Under the pieces are notes generated by a model, which saw only the letters and a list, made by a program, of their open reading frames with translations, had not been told where the DNA came from and searched no databases. From Mytilus californianus (lineage: Eukaryota > Mollusca > Bivalvia > Mytilida > Mytilidae): a DNA stretch of 64,000 nucleotides. Shown here piece after piece: positions 50,520-60,740 of this stretch. The stretch lies in contig NW_026262593.1 in the NCBI RefSeq assembly GCF_021869535.1, forward strand, positions 73,226,822 to 73,290,821. The letters run 5' to 3'. Position numbers and translations under genes: made by a program. Numbering within the stretch: the stretch's first letter is position 1; the number at the start of each line of letters is the position of its first letter.

Positions 50520-51240
50520 GTCATTCAAAATTCATCAAAAGCAACAAAATTGGTCGGTTGAGAACAAAACTTTACTTCATAAGAGATGATTTCAGCTTCT
50601 CAGTTGTGAACTTTCCCTTTCTATGTAGTAACATTCCAGTAGATCCTGCATATGAGTTTATGTCTCCCAGTTGATACGATATTTTAGAACTGGCATTTCC
50701 CATCATCATGATTTCCTTGAATGAAGTTGCTACTAATTACAATGAAGCTAAGCTATTAAACCAGAAGTTCCAAGGGGTGAAGTTGAAATCATCCCTTCGA
50801 AAATATTAAAATCGCTATCACGAGTTGGATGACTGTTTCAAACGCGCGTCTGGCGTATAAAATTATAAGCCATGTACCTTTGATAACTATTCACAGATGA
50901 CGACGGACATGTCCCATCGTTGTAACTACAATTCCGTCCTCTTCTCCTCACATTTGACCTACCGAATTAGTCTTATCACCGAGTTTTAAAATTACTTACA
51001 ATAGCAACACGACGGGTGCCACATGTGGAACAGAATCGATATGCTTACCCTTCCGTCTGGAGCACCTGGGTTCACCCCCGGTTTTAGATGGGGTTCGTAT
51101 TGCCTAGTCTTTAGTTTTTTATGTTGTTGTTTAATGAACTGTTGTCTTTTCGGCATTTTTCGTTTTTTGAAATGACATTTTCAGTTTGTTTTCAACTGAT
51201 GGGTTTGAATATATCTTTGGTATCTTTAGCCTCTCCTTTT
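50520..51240 (+). mobile_element. RT-B 3' end: thumb remnant plus 3' tail
   Basis: The segment starting GTCGGTTGAGAACAAAACTT is the same as at 1603 and continues through the region encoding the RT C-terminus, with stops and frame changes. It then enters the shared tail (CGACGGGTGCCACATGTGGA, GGGGTTCGTATTGC). It is truncated at its 5' side next to a GC-rich block. Confidence 0.7.
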
Positions 51241-51279
51241 AAATTTGATTTTTTTTCATGTTATTTTCATTGTGTTGAT

Positions 51280-51433
51280 CCGTGGCGGATCCAGGGGGGG
51301 TGAGGGGGGTTACAGGAGGTTGGAACCCTTTTTTTTCGGACGATCAATCCATTTGAATGGGGACATATGGTTGGAAACCCCCACCTTTATCCTGGGTTGG
51401 GAACCCCTTTTTAAAAATGGCTGGATCCGCCCC
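51280..51433. mobile_element. 154-bp MITE with target duplication TGTTGAT
   Basis: The ends are GGCGGATCCAGG and, inverted, GGCGGATCCAGC, with TGTTGAT on both sides (51273-51279 and 51434-51440). It is rich in G and C runs compared with its surroundings. I recognise the GGCGGATCCAG terminus from MITEs widespread in marine invertebrates. Confidence 0.75.
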
Positions 51434-51440
51434 TGTTGAT

Positions 51441-52795
51441 TTGGAATCTAATTTTCATTTGTTTTAGAGAAAAATGTCCAAACCAGTTACTTTGGAATAT
51501 CTTTGAAAGGAGATGTTGGGTAAACCAATCAGTCGACAAATAAAATCAAAACTTTATAAAAATAGTAAAAAAAAGCAAGTTCTATTAATTTTTTTAACTT
51601 CATATAATTTTAACACCTTTTTACGGGAAAATTTCGTCAACGGACACATGCAATAATTAATTTTCATAGTTGGTCAGGTGTAACATTTTGTTTCCCAGCA
51701 GATACTAAATTGCTTTAAACAAAATTAATCTGAGTACAATATTCACTGTAGATTCAAAATTTGACAGTAAATGAACAAATATATAATATTAAACATTTAA
51801 TTTCGTCACTTTTATGGCTTCAATTACGAGCCATCAAAGAAAGCATTACAATTGCTCGTGTTCTTTAAACAGTTCCTTTAATTTATCTGGATAAGGAATA
51901 TTTTCCCTCAGAAATTAATTTGCACGCCCGGACGTTTTGACGTAAACGTAGCTACGCGCCTGATAGGACATTTGAAACAAATTAAGCTCGGTTCATTGCT
52001 TCTCTTTCATTAAAAAAACAAGGAAACTTGTAGTTTAAATTAGAAATATGCGTCTTCATACCTTCAGTTTCCTAGAACAATAAACTCCTTTTCTGTGATA
52101 TATAAATACAATCTACTGTAACATGTGTAAGTGTATTTTGACAGATTATGAATGTATATAATAACGTTTTTTTTAAGTAGATCTAAAACTCGATCAAAAT
52201 TTGTACAGCTATAAATGACGTTTGTCATTGTCTTACAGAAGTAAACATAATATATATGTCACAATCAGCCTGCAAGAGAAAAAGAGGTTAAGGATCATAT
52301 CATAAAAGTTGCACACGATTCATTGGATACTAGTACCTCTTTTAGAGGCGGAAGAGACACAATCTCAAGATGGGGATGGACATTTACCACCTCAATAAAT
52401 ATGTGTCTTTATAAATATTAGAGATGTGGTATAATTGAAAACTATCCTCCAGATTCCAGATTTCGTGGCTGTCAGCTACTACGGGGGACCGTACGGCTTT
52501 CAACAAATAGAACATCTCATACTGTATATTTAGCTTTAAAAGTCTCCGACGAATATTTAATGATTAATCACAATCAATTAATATTTTCAAACAACTTCTA
52601 ATAGTTTACCTACCATTGATCATCATTGGCAAATAAAATGGATACTATATACTGAAAAATGCATGTGATGAAAGAATATATCTATTAATCAAAAAAAAAA
52701 AAAGAGTTGACGAGCAGAAAAGAAACTACAATCTTACACTAAAAGCATAAATCTAAGAGTAACTCAAACTTTCTAAATTGCATTTAATTGATAAA
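51441..52795. other. No gene seen
   Basis: AT-rich sequence between the MITE and RT-C. Short frames only. Confidence 0.4.
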
Positions 52796-52799
52796 TTCA

Positions 52800-53830
52800 A
52801 CAACACTTACCGTTATCTTGATGATATTTTTCGTTACATAGTCAGGAAATTTTCTAATTTTACTGCCGAAATTTACCCAAAAGGAACTTACTTTAAATAA
52901 ATCAAATATGAACGGTAATAACTGTCCTTTCCTAAATTTAGATATTTCAGTTTTACACGGGAAACTCCATACAAAAAATTAAGACAAATAGGACGATTAT
53001 TCGTTCCCTATTGTTAATTTTTTTCTTGTGTTCCTTACGGTGTTTATAATTTGTTAAAGTTTGATTGTACCTATATCAAACTTATTTCAAACGGGAGAGC
53101 ACACCTCATTGATACGGAGATGTTGTTTACCGTGCACGGAAATGTAGAAACGATACTGTTAAACTTATTGACCCTTCATACATGTATTTCTCTGAGTGTT
53201 TATGACGTCTTTATACTAAATCCACTGGATGTTTGAATTGTACTGATTGATAATTTAGTCTTAGATGTATCATTTTTTTAATTTATCATTATTGGCTTTG
53301 AAATTGCTGTCAGTAACTGTGAGTACTCTCAGATATGTACTTGAGTGTTTTTTTGTTGTTTGGATGTACAAGTACCTAGCCACGTCCACTGTGTGTTTTT
53401 GTTAGATGTATTTCTTTGTGTATCCATTTGATGAGTTAAGCCTTTTCAACTGATCTTTATAGTTTGTTCTTTTGTTGTACTGTTACGCCACTGTTCTAGG
53501 TTAGGGGGAAGGTTTGGCGCCCGCTAACATGTTTAACCCGCCATATTCTGTATGTGCCTGTCCCAAATCAGGAGCCTGTAATTCAGTGGTTGTCTTTTGT
53601 TGCTGTGTTACATATCAGTTTTTCGTTCATAGTTTTGTACATAGTTTGGCCGTTATTTTCTTGTTTGATTGTTTTACATTTGTCATTTCGGGGCATTTTA
53701 TGACTATGAGGTATGAGCTTTGATCCTTGTTAATGGCCGAACGGTGACCTATAGTTGTTAATTTCTGTGTCATTTTGGTCTTTTGTAAAGGGTCGTCTCT
53801 TAGGCAATCATACCTCATCTTCGTTTTCAT
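52800..53830 (+). mobile_element. RT-C relic with 3' untranslated region and tail
   Basis: At 52806 the frame reads T-Y-R-Y-L-D-D-I-F, an RT catalytic motif, followed by AEIYPKELTLNKSNMN (with a frame change), CPFLNLDISVLHGKL and D-x-D-D-Y-S-F-P-I-V-N-F. After about 53020 it decays. The 3' region from 53230 carries a stretch present in reverse orientation at 42490-42540, then the tail with GGCGCCCGCTAACATG, CAGGAGCCTGTAATTCAG and a final CATACCTCATCTTC. Confidence 0.75.
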
Positions 53831-54334
53831 CTTTCATTCAAATTTTTATTCGTACTCAAACTAAACCTCTTAAAAGCTGCTACAAGGGTTTTTTAACCCG
53901 CTGGGTGTGGTATTTGCTAACACTAATTTACAAGTTTTACCACCAACAAGCGATTGGAGATTGATAGTGAAATGAATCCGTCCACAGTCGAGCCGTCCGA
54001 GTAGAAGGGGTCTTAATCTGGAAGCCGAACATTATTTCTTTAAAACAGAATGTGGTCAATATTCGTTATTCCGATACAATTAACCAATGTGACTTCATCG
54101 TTGACAATTACTTTATAATAAACTGTTACTGTATATTTAACAATTCGATAGGAGAATTATAAATATATAAATGAATAATCAAAATAGCTTAAAAAATGTT
54201 TGAACATGATATCAATGTTTTGAAGTATTACGGGTTTTTTTAAGCGAATGCAAGCGTTGCATAAAACGCTTCTATGCGAGCAACGTCGTTCTATAACGTT
54301 ACATAAGAAGATAGTGTTAGCTTCCGCAAACAAA

Positions 54335-54575
54335 TGGATAATAAATAAAGGCAACAGTAGTATACCGTTGTTCAAAAGTCATAAATCGATTGAGAGAAAA
54401 CAAATCCGGGTTACAAACTAAAACCGAGGGAAACACATCCACTATAAGAGGAAAACAACGAAACAACAGAACAATGAAGTGCAACAAAAAACAAACGACA
54501 ATGCAACATACATAGAAACGAACTATTACATAACAACTGCCATATTCCTGACTTGGTACAGGACGTTTTAATAAG
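54335..54575 (-). mobile_element. RT-D 3' tail, minus strand
   Basis: AAAGGCAACAGTAGTATACCG, GGTTACAAACTAAAACCGAG and CTGACTTGGTACAGGACG are reverse complements of the RT-D tail. Confidence 0.7.
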
Positions 54576-54767
54576 CTTGTTTACGTTTGTATCGGTGTGA
54601 AAACATCGGTGACCCCCCTTTTTATTTACGCTTTAAAATCATTCCTAATGCTGCTTTTTATCCAGAAGTTTGAAGGAAAAATATTAATAGATTTTTTTTT
54701 TTATTTCGAAAAAACTATGACAAATAGCTATTGAAAATGAAAAATTGCAATGAATTAATATTAGTAG

Positions 54768-55644
54768 TACCGTAAATTGGGAAATGTTGGCATCGGGATA
54801 TTTTGGCGGTTTTCTCTCGAAAGGCATGTGTTTTATTTTGGTGTGTGTAATTTTGGTGCTTCGTCCAATTGATATGTTTAATTTTAGAACAACATTAGTG
54901 AGCAAGCTCATTCATATTTGCCTTTATTTACCCGTTTATTGACAAAATATCATTGAATTTCTCAAACTAGAAACACGACAAAGTTAACTTAATGAAGGAA
55001 TCGGATACGGATGCAATTGCAAACAATACCGTATTTCGTTGTTCAAAGCTGAAAGAAAATATGAAATACAATCTTAAACATTAAAATCACTTTTTAAATA
55101 GATTATTTATTTTTTACATATATCATGTGAAATAAATTTTAATCATCTCTATTGCAGTACATGTTAATCTATGGACGATCAAGGATTTAAATTTTAATCC
55201 TTATGCCTCTGGCAGTACATGTTTATTAATTAAGATAAAGGATTACAAGGAACTTTGATATTCTAATTACCAATAACGGCGTCTAATCAGCAATAGCCTG
55301 GCATATTTATGACATGTGTGAATAAAAATTCATATTGTGTTTTCTTTCCAATTTCAGAAAATTGACAATTAAGTAAAAATTATATAGTGTTGTTGTCAAA
55401 GTATACTAGGTATCTATTTGCAGATTTGGCTATGTATAGAATTGTAGGAAATATACGGAAGATAAAATAACATAAAATATTTTCCCCAGCAATTAGCATT
55501 ACACATTGTCGTACCGGTACGCGATTTTGGCGTTTCAATTTTAGTGTTTGCTTTATTTTCGTGTGTTTTTATATTTGGCACTTTCATTGGAGGCACAAAG
55601 TAAACCAAAATAAAACTACAACCAAAATAACCCAATTTACGGTA
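54768..55644. mobile_element. 877-bp element with 14-bp perfect inverted ends
   Basis: The left end TACCGTAAATTGGG (54768-54781) is exactly inverse to CCCAATTTACGGTA (55631-55644). Further in, TTTGG, TTTTATTTTGG and TTTTGGCG-type blocks also pair between the ends. TTAGTA lies directly right of the element and, one base removed, left of it, a probable target duplication. No transposase frame is seen, so it is non-autonomous. Confidence 0.65.
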
Positions 55645-55794
55645 TTAGTATTAACAACAGAAACCGCTACCAATATCAGGAATAAATCATGCACCTTATG
55701 TTGCTTCCATCTTGGCAGGTACAAAATCGGTGAACAGTCTCATTCGGTAATGTCATTGATGAGAAAACAAAGAATGGCCTTGTGATTACCACTA

Positions 55795-55940
55795 TTTGGA
55801 CATATCCATAGTCATTTGTGATACAGATATTCCATAACGGCCAACCAAATCATGATTGCGACCAAAAAACTATTCAGGTGATGTCTCCAAGTTACCCACT
55901 AGGAATCTTGATTCAATAGCTTCCTTGCTGGCAGCAACTC
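55795..55940 (-). mobile_element. RT-B C-terminal scrap
   Basis: Minus-strand translation gives EAIESRFLVG then NHDLVGRYGISVSQM, the end of the RT-B protein. It is short, with a stop between the two blocks. It lies next to the Mab-21 scrap at 56000-56165. Confidence 0.55.
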
Positions 55941-55999
55941 TATATGATCAATAATGATCTGTTTTGTTTGAATTTTTTCAAAGCTATAACAATTAACAG

Positions 56000-56165
56000 G
56001 TGAAATGCTCAGCACCTATTTTAAAAGTATGTCTAGCAAATTATGTCTTACATGCACCTAATAACTGGTTACCTATACCACAAAAAATAATGTGCCCACG
56101 GATTGAGGACGATCAAATTTAGTATTACATTTACATAAAATAAATTGGCATACAATACGGAAATT
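56000..56165 (-). pseudogene. Short eroded C-terminal scrap of a Mab-21/cGLR-like gene
   Basis: Read on the minus strand, this gives RPQSV, then after a frame change FCGIGNQLLGA and FARHTFK. These match the intact protein's RPDSI, MCGIAHLTLGE and ARRAFE (residues 614-642) and are even closer to the 12360-12911 fragment. Flanking sequence is not recognisably part of the gene. It lies beside a minus-strand RT scrap. Confidence 0.65.
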
Positions 56166-56399
56166 TTCTGTGATTGAAGAAGACAGGGTAAAACTGCTGT
56201 CATGCTTTATTGTGTTATATATATTTCCTTGTTCGTCTTCGACTCTGTACTTTTATCAGCTCGTTATTTTTTTTTCTGTTATAATTTTAGATTTTCATAT
56301 ATCTCACTCATGTCCTTTTTGATTGATGAGCTCTTCATCTTTGTAATAAGTTTTCGATTTTCAAATAATTTGGCCTCGAACATCAAAGAAGCCAGGTAA

Positions 56400-57655
56400 T
56401 TTAATTTCACATTCAGATATATTGATGATGTTCTTTCCATTAACAATCCAAACTTATCTGATTGGGTTCCATAAATACATCACCAAGAACTAGAAATTAT
56501 AAAAACAACAGACACTGATTCCTCCGCCTCATTTATGGACTTATACCTCGAATTTGACATACACGGTCATCTCAGTACCAGAATCTATGACAAACGAGAC
56601 GATTTTAATTTAGAAATTATCAATTTCCCCCACCTTAGTAGCAATATACAAACTTCACCAGCATATAAGATATACATTTCCCAACTTATTCGGTATTCAA
56701 GAGCACGCAGCAAATACTCAGACTTCGTAAAACGTCACCAGTGTCTGAGCAGAAAGTTGACGAACCAGCGGTATGTCAAAGAACGTATCGTCCTTTTTCT
56801 AAAAAAGTTCATCGGAAGGTACCAAGACCTTATTGATAATTATTTCGTATCAACTTCACAAATAATACACGATGGTTTTGAAGTATAGATGCTTGATACT
56901 GACGTTGTTTATCATCTTAATAACGTGTTATAGTATTCTTTTATTTGTCTTTAATAATATTACTTTTACTGTTTATTCTGTTTTGGTGATATCTATTTGA
57001 CGTGGCTCTGTACTTATACATCCCGTTATTGTGTTATTGTTCTATGATAATTTTTGTATTCTTGTCTTTCATTTTTGCTAATATGCTTTGTCTATATGCC
57101 TTTACGTGTTTCTTTGTTACAATAACGTGGCTCTGTACTTATACATCCCGTCATTGTTATATGATAATTTTTGTATACTTATATTTCATTTTTGCTAATA
57201 TGCTTTGTCTATATGCCTTTTTGTGTTTCTTTGTTACATATGACGTGTCCCTGTACTTATATATCCCGTCATTGTGTTATTGTGCCATGTTAAATGCTTG
57301 TTTATATATTTGTTTGTATTAATAGTGATTAAGATAATAACACAATGTTGACTGCTTTACCACTATTTTTGACATGTAAACCTATTATGTCTGTCTGTTT
57401 TGTTCACACATCGTTTTCAATATAATGGATTTTTATGCGACTGTCATACAAGTGAGAGGTTTAGCTAGCTATTAAACCAGGTTTAATCCACCATTTCAAT
57501 ACATAAGAAAATGCCTGTACCAAGTCAGGAATATGACAGTTGTTATCCATTCGTTTGATGTGTTTGAGCTTTTGATTTTGCCATTTGATTAGGGACTTTC
57601 CGTTTTAAATTTTCCTCAGAGTTCAGTATTTTTGTGATTTTACTTTTTTCCTTTC
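56400..57655 (+). mobile_element. RT-A 3' half, nearly open, with complete tail
   Basis: The frame opens F-T-F-R-Y-I-D-D-V at about 56404, so the catalytic motif is intact. There is a single TAA at 56472-56474, then an open 117-codon stretch (56535-56888) covering LDLYLEF-like, YDKRDDFN, SPAYKIYISQLIRYSR and the C-terminus IIHDGFEV. The 3' region holds about three diverged units of 119-124 bases (56999-57290) and the full RT-A tail ending TTTTTGTGATTTTACTTT. It is 5'-truncated inside the RT, as expected for target-primed retrotransposition. It is the best-preserved RT piece here. Confidence 0.8.
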
Positions 57656-57689
57656 AGAGACATTTCTTGTTGACATGTGGATCAGACAT

Positions 57690-57865
57690 GGGGTAGTTGA
57701 AATATGTAATTGTAGTTGATCGTAATTATATACAATTTCTCAAGTAATTGAATGTAATGTGTAATTGAGCATTTTTTCAATCACATGTAATTGAAAGTAA
57801 TGAATAACATAGCCACAAGTGTCTGTAATTTACAATTACTTTTCAATTACAACTCAATTACATTT
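57690..57865. repeat. TAATTG-rich low-complexity palindromic stretch
   Basis: Repeated forms of GTAATTGAA and TTCAATTAC face each other across 170 bases. A weaker stretch of TAATCA forms is at 490-565. This is probably a small MITE-type element. Confidence 0.4.
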
Positions 57866-57869
57866 AAAT

Positions 57870-58719
57870 TTTGGGTCAGAAAGATTGAATCTTGTGTTTT
57901 CTGAAAAAATTGTTAAAAGCACATGTCCTTAGTAAATGTTAGCTGACAAAGCAAAGCCTACACAGTATACTCTCTGTAGTTTCACAACCATGGTAGATTC
58001 TTTATTTTGTATTGAATGAACAAAAAAAAAAGGAATAAGAAGATTATAAAGATTGTAGAAACATACCATAATTTGTATTTAAAGGAACCATTAATAAGTC
58101 ACTGTCTTATACATTATATAGCTTGTTACCTACATGTAAATTCAGACAAATATCATGATCATTAGACATTGATTTATCAAAATCAACTTTAAAGGACAAA
58201 TTCAATCAACAAATATAACCTCTTGTTATTTGTTTTATTTTAAACTATATAATGACTGTTTTTACAACAGTTAAATTTTCTTGTTCAACAGGTGTTAATT
58301 CAGCTAATTAGAGAGAGATAATAAATTATACCTCTAGGTACATGAATGTTTTTAAATCAAGTAATTTTGATAAAACTAAAATATATTTTTCAAAAAAGTC
58401 TGGCTTTCTTAATCATTTGTTTAGGAAAATAAATAGTTAGGAAAACAAAAATCATTTCAAAAATATTAAAATTAAGGCTCTCATTTGTATCATTTTCAAT
58501 GAAATACAATAAAATATAGGATTTCAATAGGTTATTACAACAAAATTTTATATTTCCAAAAATATTGAATAAGTTTTTTTCCTATTATGAATCTGGTGCA
58601 ATAAAACCGGTACCATTGACTATTGAACAGTAGTATACTACTTTTGCCTTTAATATTATTGCTTAAATATTTCTTTAAAAAATTATATGGAGAAAAAAAG
58701 CATGTTAACCAAATGTCTG
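57870..58719. other. 3' flank of the intact gene
   Basis: On the minus strand this follows the TAA stop. ATTAAA (opposite 58651-58656) is a possible variant polyadenylation signal 60-70 bases past the stop, but there is no independent support. Nothing else is recognised. Confidence 0.3.
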
Positions 58720-60717
58720 TTAACATCCGATAAAACTGAACAGCCTTGATGCTGCACTAGTTTCATTATACTTATCAAGCCTAGCAGCACATTCGAAAGC
58801 TCTTCTAGCAGGGTATGACTCACCCAAAGTCAGGTGAGCTATTCCACACATAATAACTGAATTTATGGAATCAGGACGTGAAACGAAAGTACGACAATCT
58901 GATATAATCCATTCAACATAAACTAGCTGTTGTAAAGACTGTTGGTATGATGTAATGTCATGTCGATGGTAGTGACATAGAAAGCTGAGGAAATGTGCAT
59001 ATGGCAACGGATGAAATATAGTACCCCTCCTTTGCACATCTTGTTGTAATTCTTGTGGAACTATTGATGAATTATGCTCAAGTCGAAAAGAATAAATTGT
59101 TAATGATTTTAATATTGTATGAAGTTTTTCCCTTTTCACCAGTCTCATTACATGTTGTTTGATAGGATCAAGTTTGCTATTATTGAATAATCCAAGATAA
59201 ATGTTCTCTGCCATGCATTTCTTCAATGTATATGCTATTACAGTTAATGAAGATAAGTATTTTTTATGAACATAGAAGAAAGAAGCTAACATCAGCAATC
59301 CTGATACTGTATCTGAATGTAAACCGATCATTAAATGACTAAGATCATGTTTGTACCTTACGTAATGGCATTTGTTTCCTGAGATTTTTGGATATTGTGA
59401 TGCTTCCGGAACTAGCATAAATGAAGCTGAAAGTTGTAAAGCAAATAGACCACTTGATAAATTAGTTTTGGAGTGATGTGAAAAATCATAGAACAGTTTC
59501 CAAAATCTATTAACTCTATTATCATAACACACATTACGAAGAAAACAAAATGTTGGCATCAATTGTTGTAAATATATGTTGTTATCGCTATTCAACGACA
59601 TTTTGATTTCGTAGGACTGGTATTGTTGATCTTGTAGGGTATCAGTAGATGCAAAGCAATTGATTCCTTCTCCATACAAATTCATGAGTATGGTGGTTAA
59701 TTTGTACTTGTTATGCGTATTGAACCGTAAAAAGAACAAGTTATTTCCAGGAATAAAATAATGTGACAATATTGAATATCGTACACAGTAGAGCAGTCTT
59801 TTCAGACATGCCATAAAACATGGTATCAAATTATCTGGTCTCCATGCATATGGATCTGTTTCTTCTGAAATCCAAAACATCAGTGTTTTTAAGAAATATG
59901 AACACAATAGACCTTTCAAATCCTCATGTTTATCTACTATTTCCTTCAGCAAGATTTTTAACATAGCATAACATAATAATTGTGTATGGCTGAAGGAAAA
60001 TATCAGAATTTTTTCCGCTACAGAAAATGAAATTCGCCATTCAATGTTTTCATTTATTGATCCCTTGTAGCCAATTGGAACAAAAAGCACACCACAAGAT
60101 ATTATTTTAGAAATTAATTCAGGTGAAGGCCATGCTGTACGCGGTCTACTCACCCATGGCTGGGCTTGAAAAATCCATGTGTCGCATTTAAGACAAAATG
60201 CACAATCATAATTATCATCTCCATCTGTTACACACGGACCATGAATTTTTGAATTATGTGATGCTTCAAATTTTGACATTTTAAATAACTTATATTGTTC
60301 ACTTGAAAGCACAGATCCCAGCTGATTTTTTTGTAGCATATTTAGAAGTAACTCGGAAACCTTTAGTGTATAATTCTGGTGATGAGTTAGAAGATATAAT
60401 TGTGTAAAACATGGTTGTGTGTCGTCAGTATTCATAATAAATGCTGCCACTTTTTTTTCAATAACAACGTCTGTTTCTGATTCATACACCTTCATGCTCT
60501 TTTCTACAATCATAACATCTATGTCACTGCCTTTTAGGTTGAGTCCTTCTCCTTTCCTCCCACTACTTATAAACGTATCACTTTGTGCAATGTCATAAAT
60601 AAGGAAAGTCAACCTCCTAATTTTCACGACCTCTTCAGATCCAATCTTCTTGCAAAGATAATTGTAAAAATTCACCGAATCACTTGTTTCTATGGACCTG
60701 TCAGTCATTATCAGCAT
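58720..60717 (-). CDS. Mab-21/cGAS-like nucleotidyltransferase-fold protein (cGLR family), intact
   Basis: This is an uninterrupted 665-residue frame from ATG to TAA in AT-rich DNA where other frames are short. Residues 15-110 hold the nucleotidyltransferase core: S51-S-G-R-K-G-E-G-L59, then G63-S-D-I-D-V-M69 with the paired acidic residues D65 and D67. D171, before a short strand and W181, is the best candidate third acidic residue. Residues 185-330 match the Mab-21 C-terminal lobe: R191-P-R, WPS at 196, W227-R-I-S-F-S-x-A-E-K, S273-Y-F-L-K-T, then HYFIP-x-NNL near 319-327. There is no cGAS-type zinc thumb after the SFS-x-AEK helix. Residues 345-665 form a helical extension ending in a TPR-like helix pair. 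In animals the family senses nucleic acid and makes cyclic dinucleotides, or acts in development (Mab21). The oddity is R54 where the sister copy has the G-S motif serine. An AG acceptor lies 6 bases upstream of the ATG. M4 is an alternative start. The family is secure; the function is inferred. Confidence 0.93.
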   Translation of the reverse strand: MLIMTDRSIETSDSVNFYNYLCKKIGSEEVVKIRRLTFLIYDIAQSDTFISSGRKGEGLNLKGSDIDVMIVEKSMKVYESETDVVIEKKVAAFIMNTDDTQPCFTQLYLLTHHQNYTLKVSELLLNMLQKNQLGSVLSSEQYKLFKMSKFEASHNSKIHGPCVTDGDDNYDCAFCLKCDTWIFQAQPWVSRPRTAWPSPELISKIISCGVLFVPIGYKGSINENIEWRISFSVAEKILIFSFSHTQLLCYAMLKILLKEIVDKHEDLKGLLCSYFLKTLMFWISEETDPYAWRPDNLIPCFMACLKRLLYCVRYSILSHYFIPGNNLFFLRFNTHNKYKLTTILMNLYGEGINCFASTDTLQDQQYQSYEIKMSLNSDNNIYLQQLMPTFCFLRNVCYDNRVNRFWKLFYDFSHHSKTNLSSGLFALQLSASFMLVPEASQYPKISGNKCHYVRYKHDLSHLMIGLHSDTVSGLLMLASFFYVHKKYLSSLTVIAYTLKKCMAENIYLGLFNNSKLDPIKQHVMRLVKREKLHTILKSLTIYSFRLEHNSSIVPQELQQDVQRRGTIFHPLPYAHFLSFLCHYHRHDITSYQQSLQQLVYVEWIISDCRTFVSRPDSINSVIMCGIAHLTLGESYPARRAFECAARLDKYNETSAASRLFSFIGC

Positions 60718-60740
60718 TCCAATCTACAAAACAAACTATT
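60718..60740 (-). other. Probable 3' splice site just upstream of the intact gene's ATG
   Basis: On the minus strand a T-rich stretch ends in GTAG, with the AG opposite 60724-60725, so an exon would begin at 60723, 6 bases before the ATG. Both full-length pseudogenes have a matching TAG at the corresponding place. This supports a coding region in one exon with the leader exon(s) further upstream. I could not find a convincing donor for this copy between 60750 and 61500. Confidence 0.55.

Noticed and set aside
53514..53723. A 69-codon Cys-containing frame
   Set aside because: It is the RT-C tail read through. Other tail copies do not preserve it.
57002..57322. A 106-codon hydrophobic repetitive frame resembling a membrane protein
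   Set aside because: It is the tandemly repeated 3' untranslated region of the RT-A element. The 20.6 kb copy does not keep the frame.
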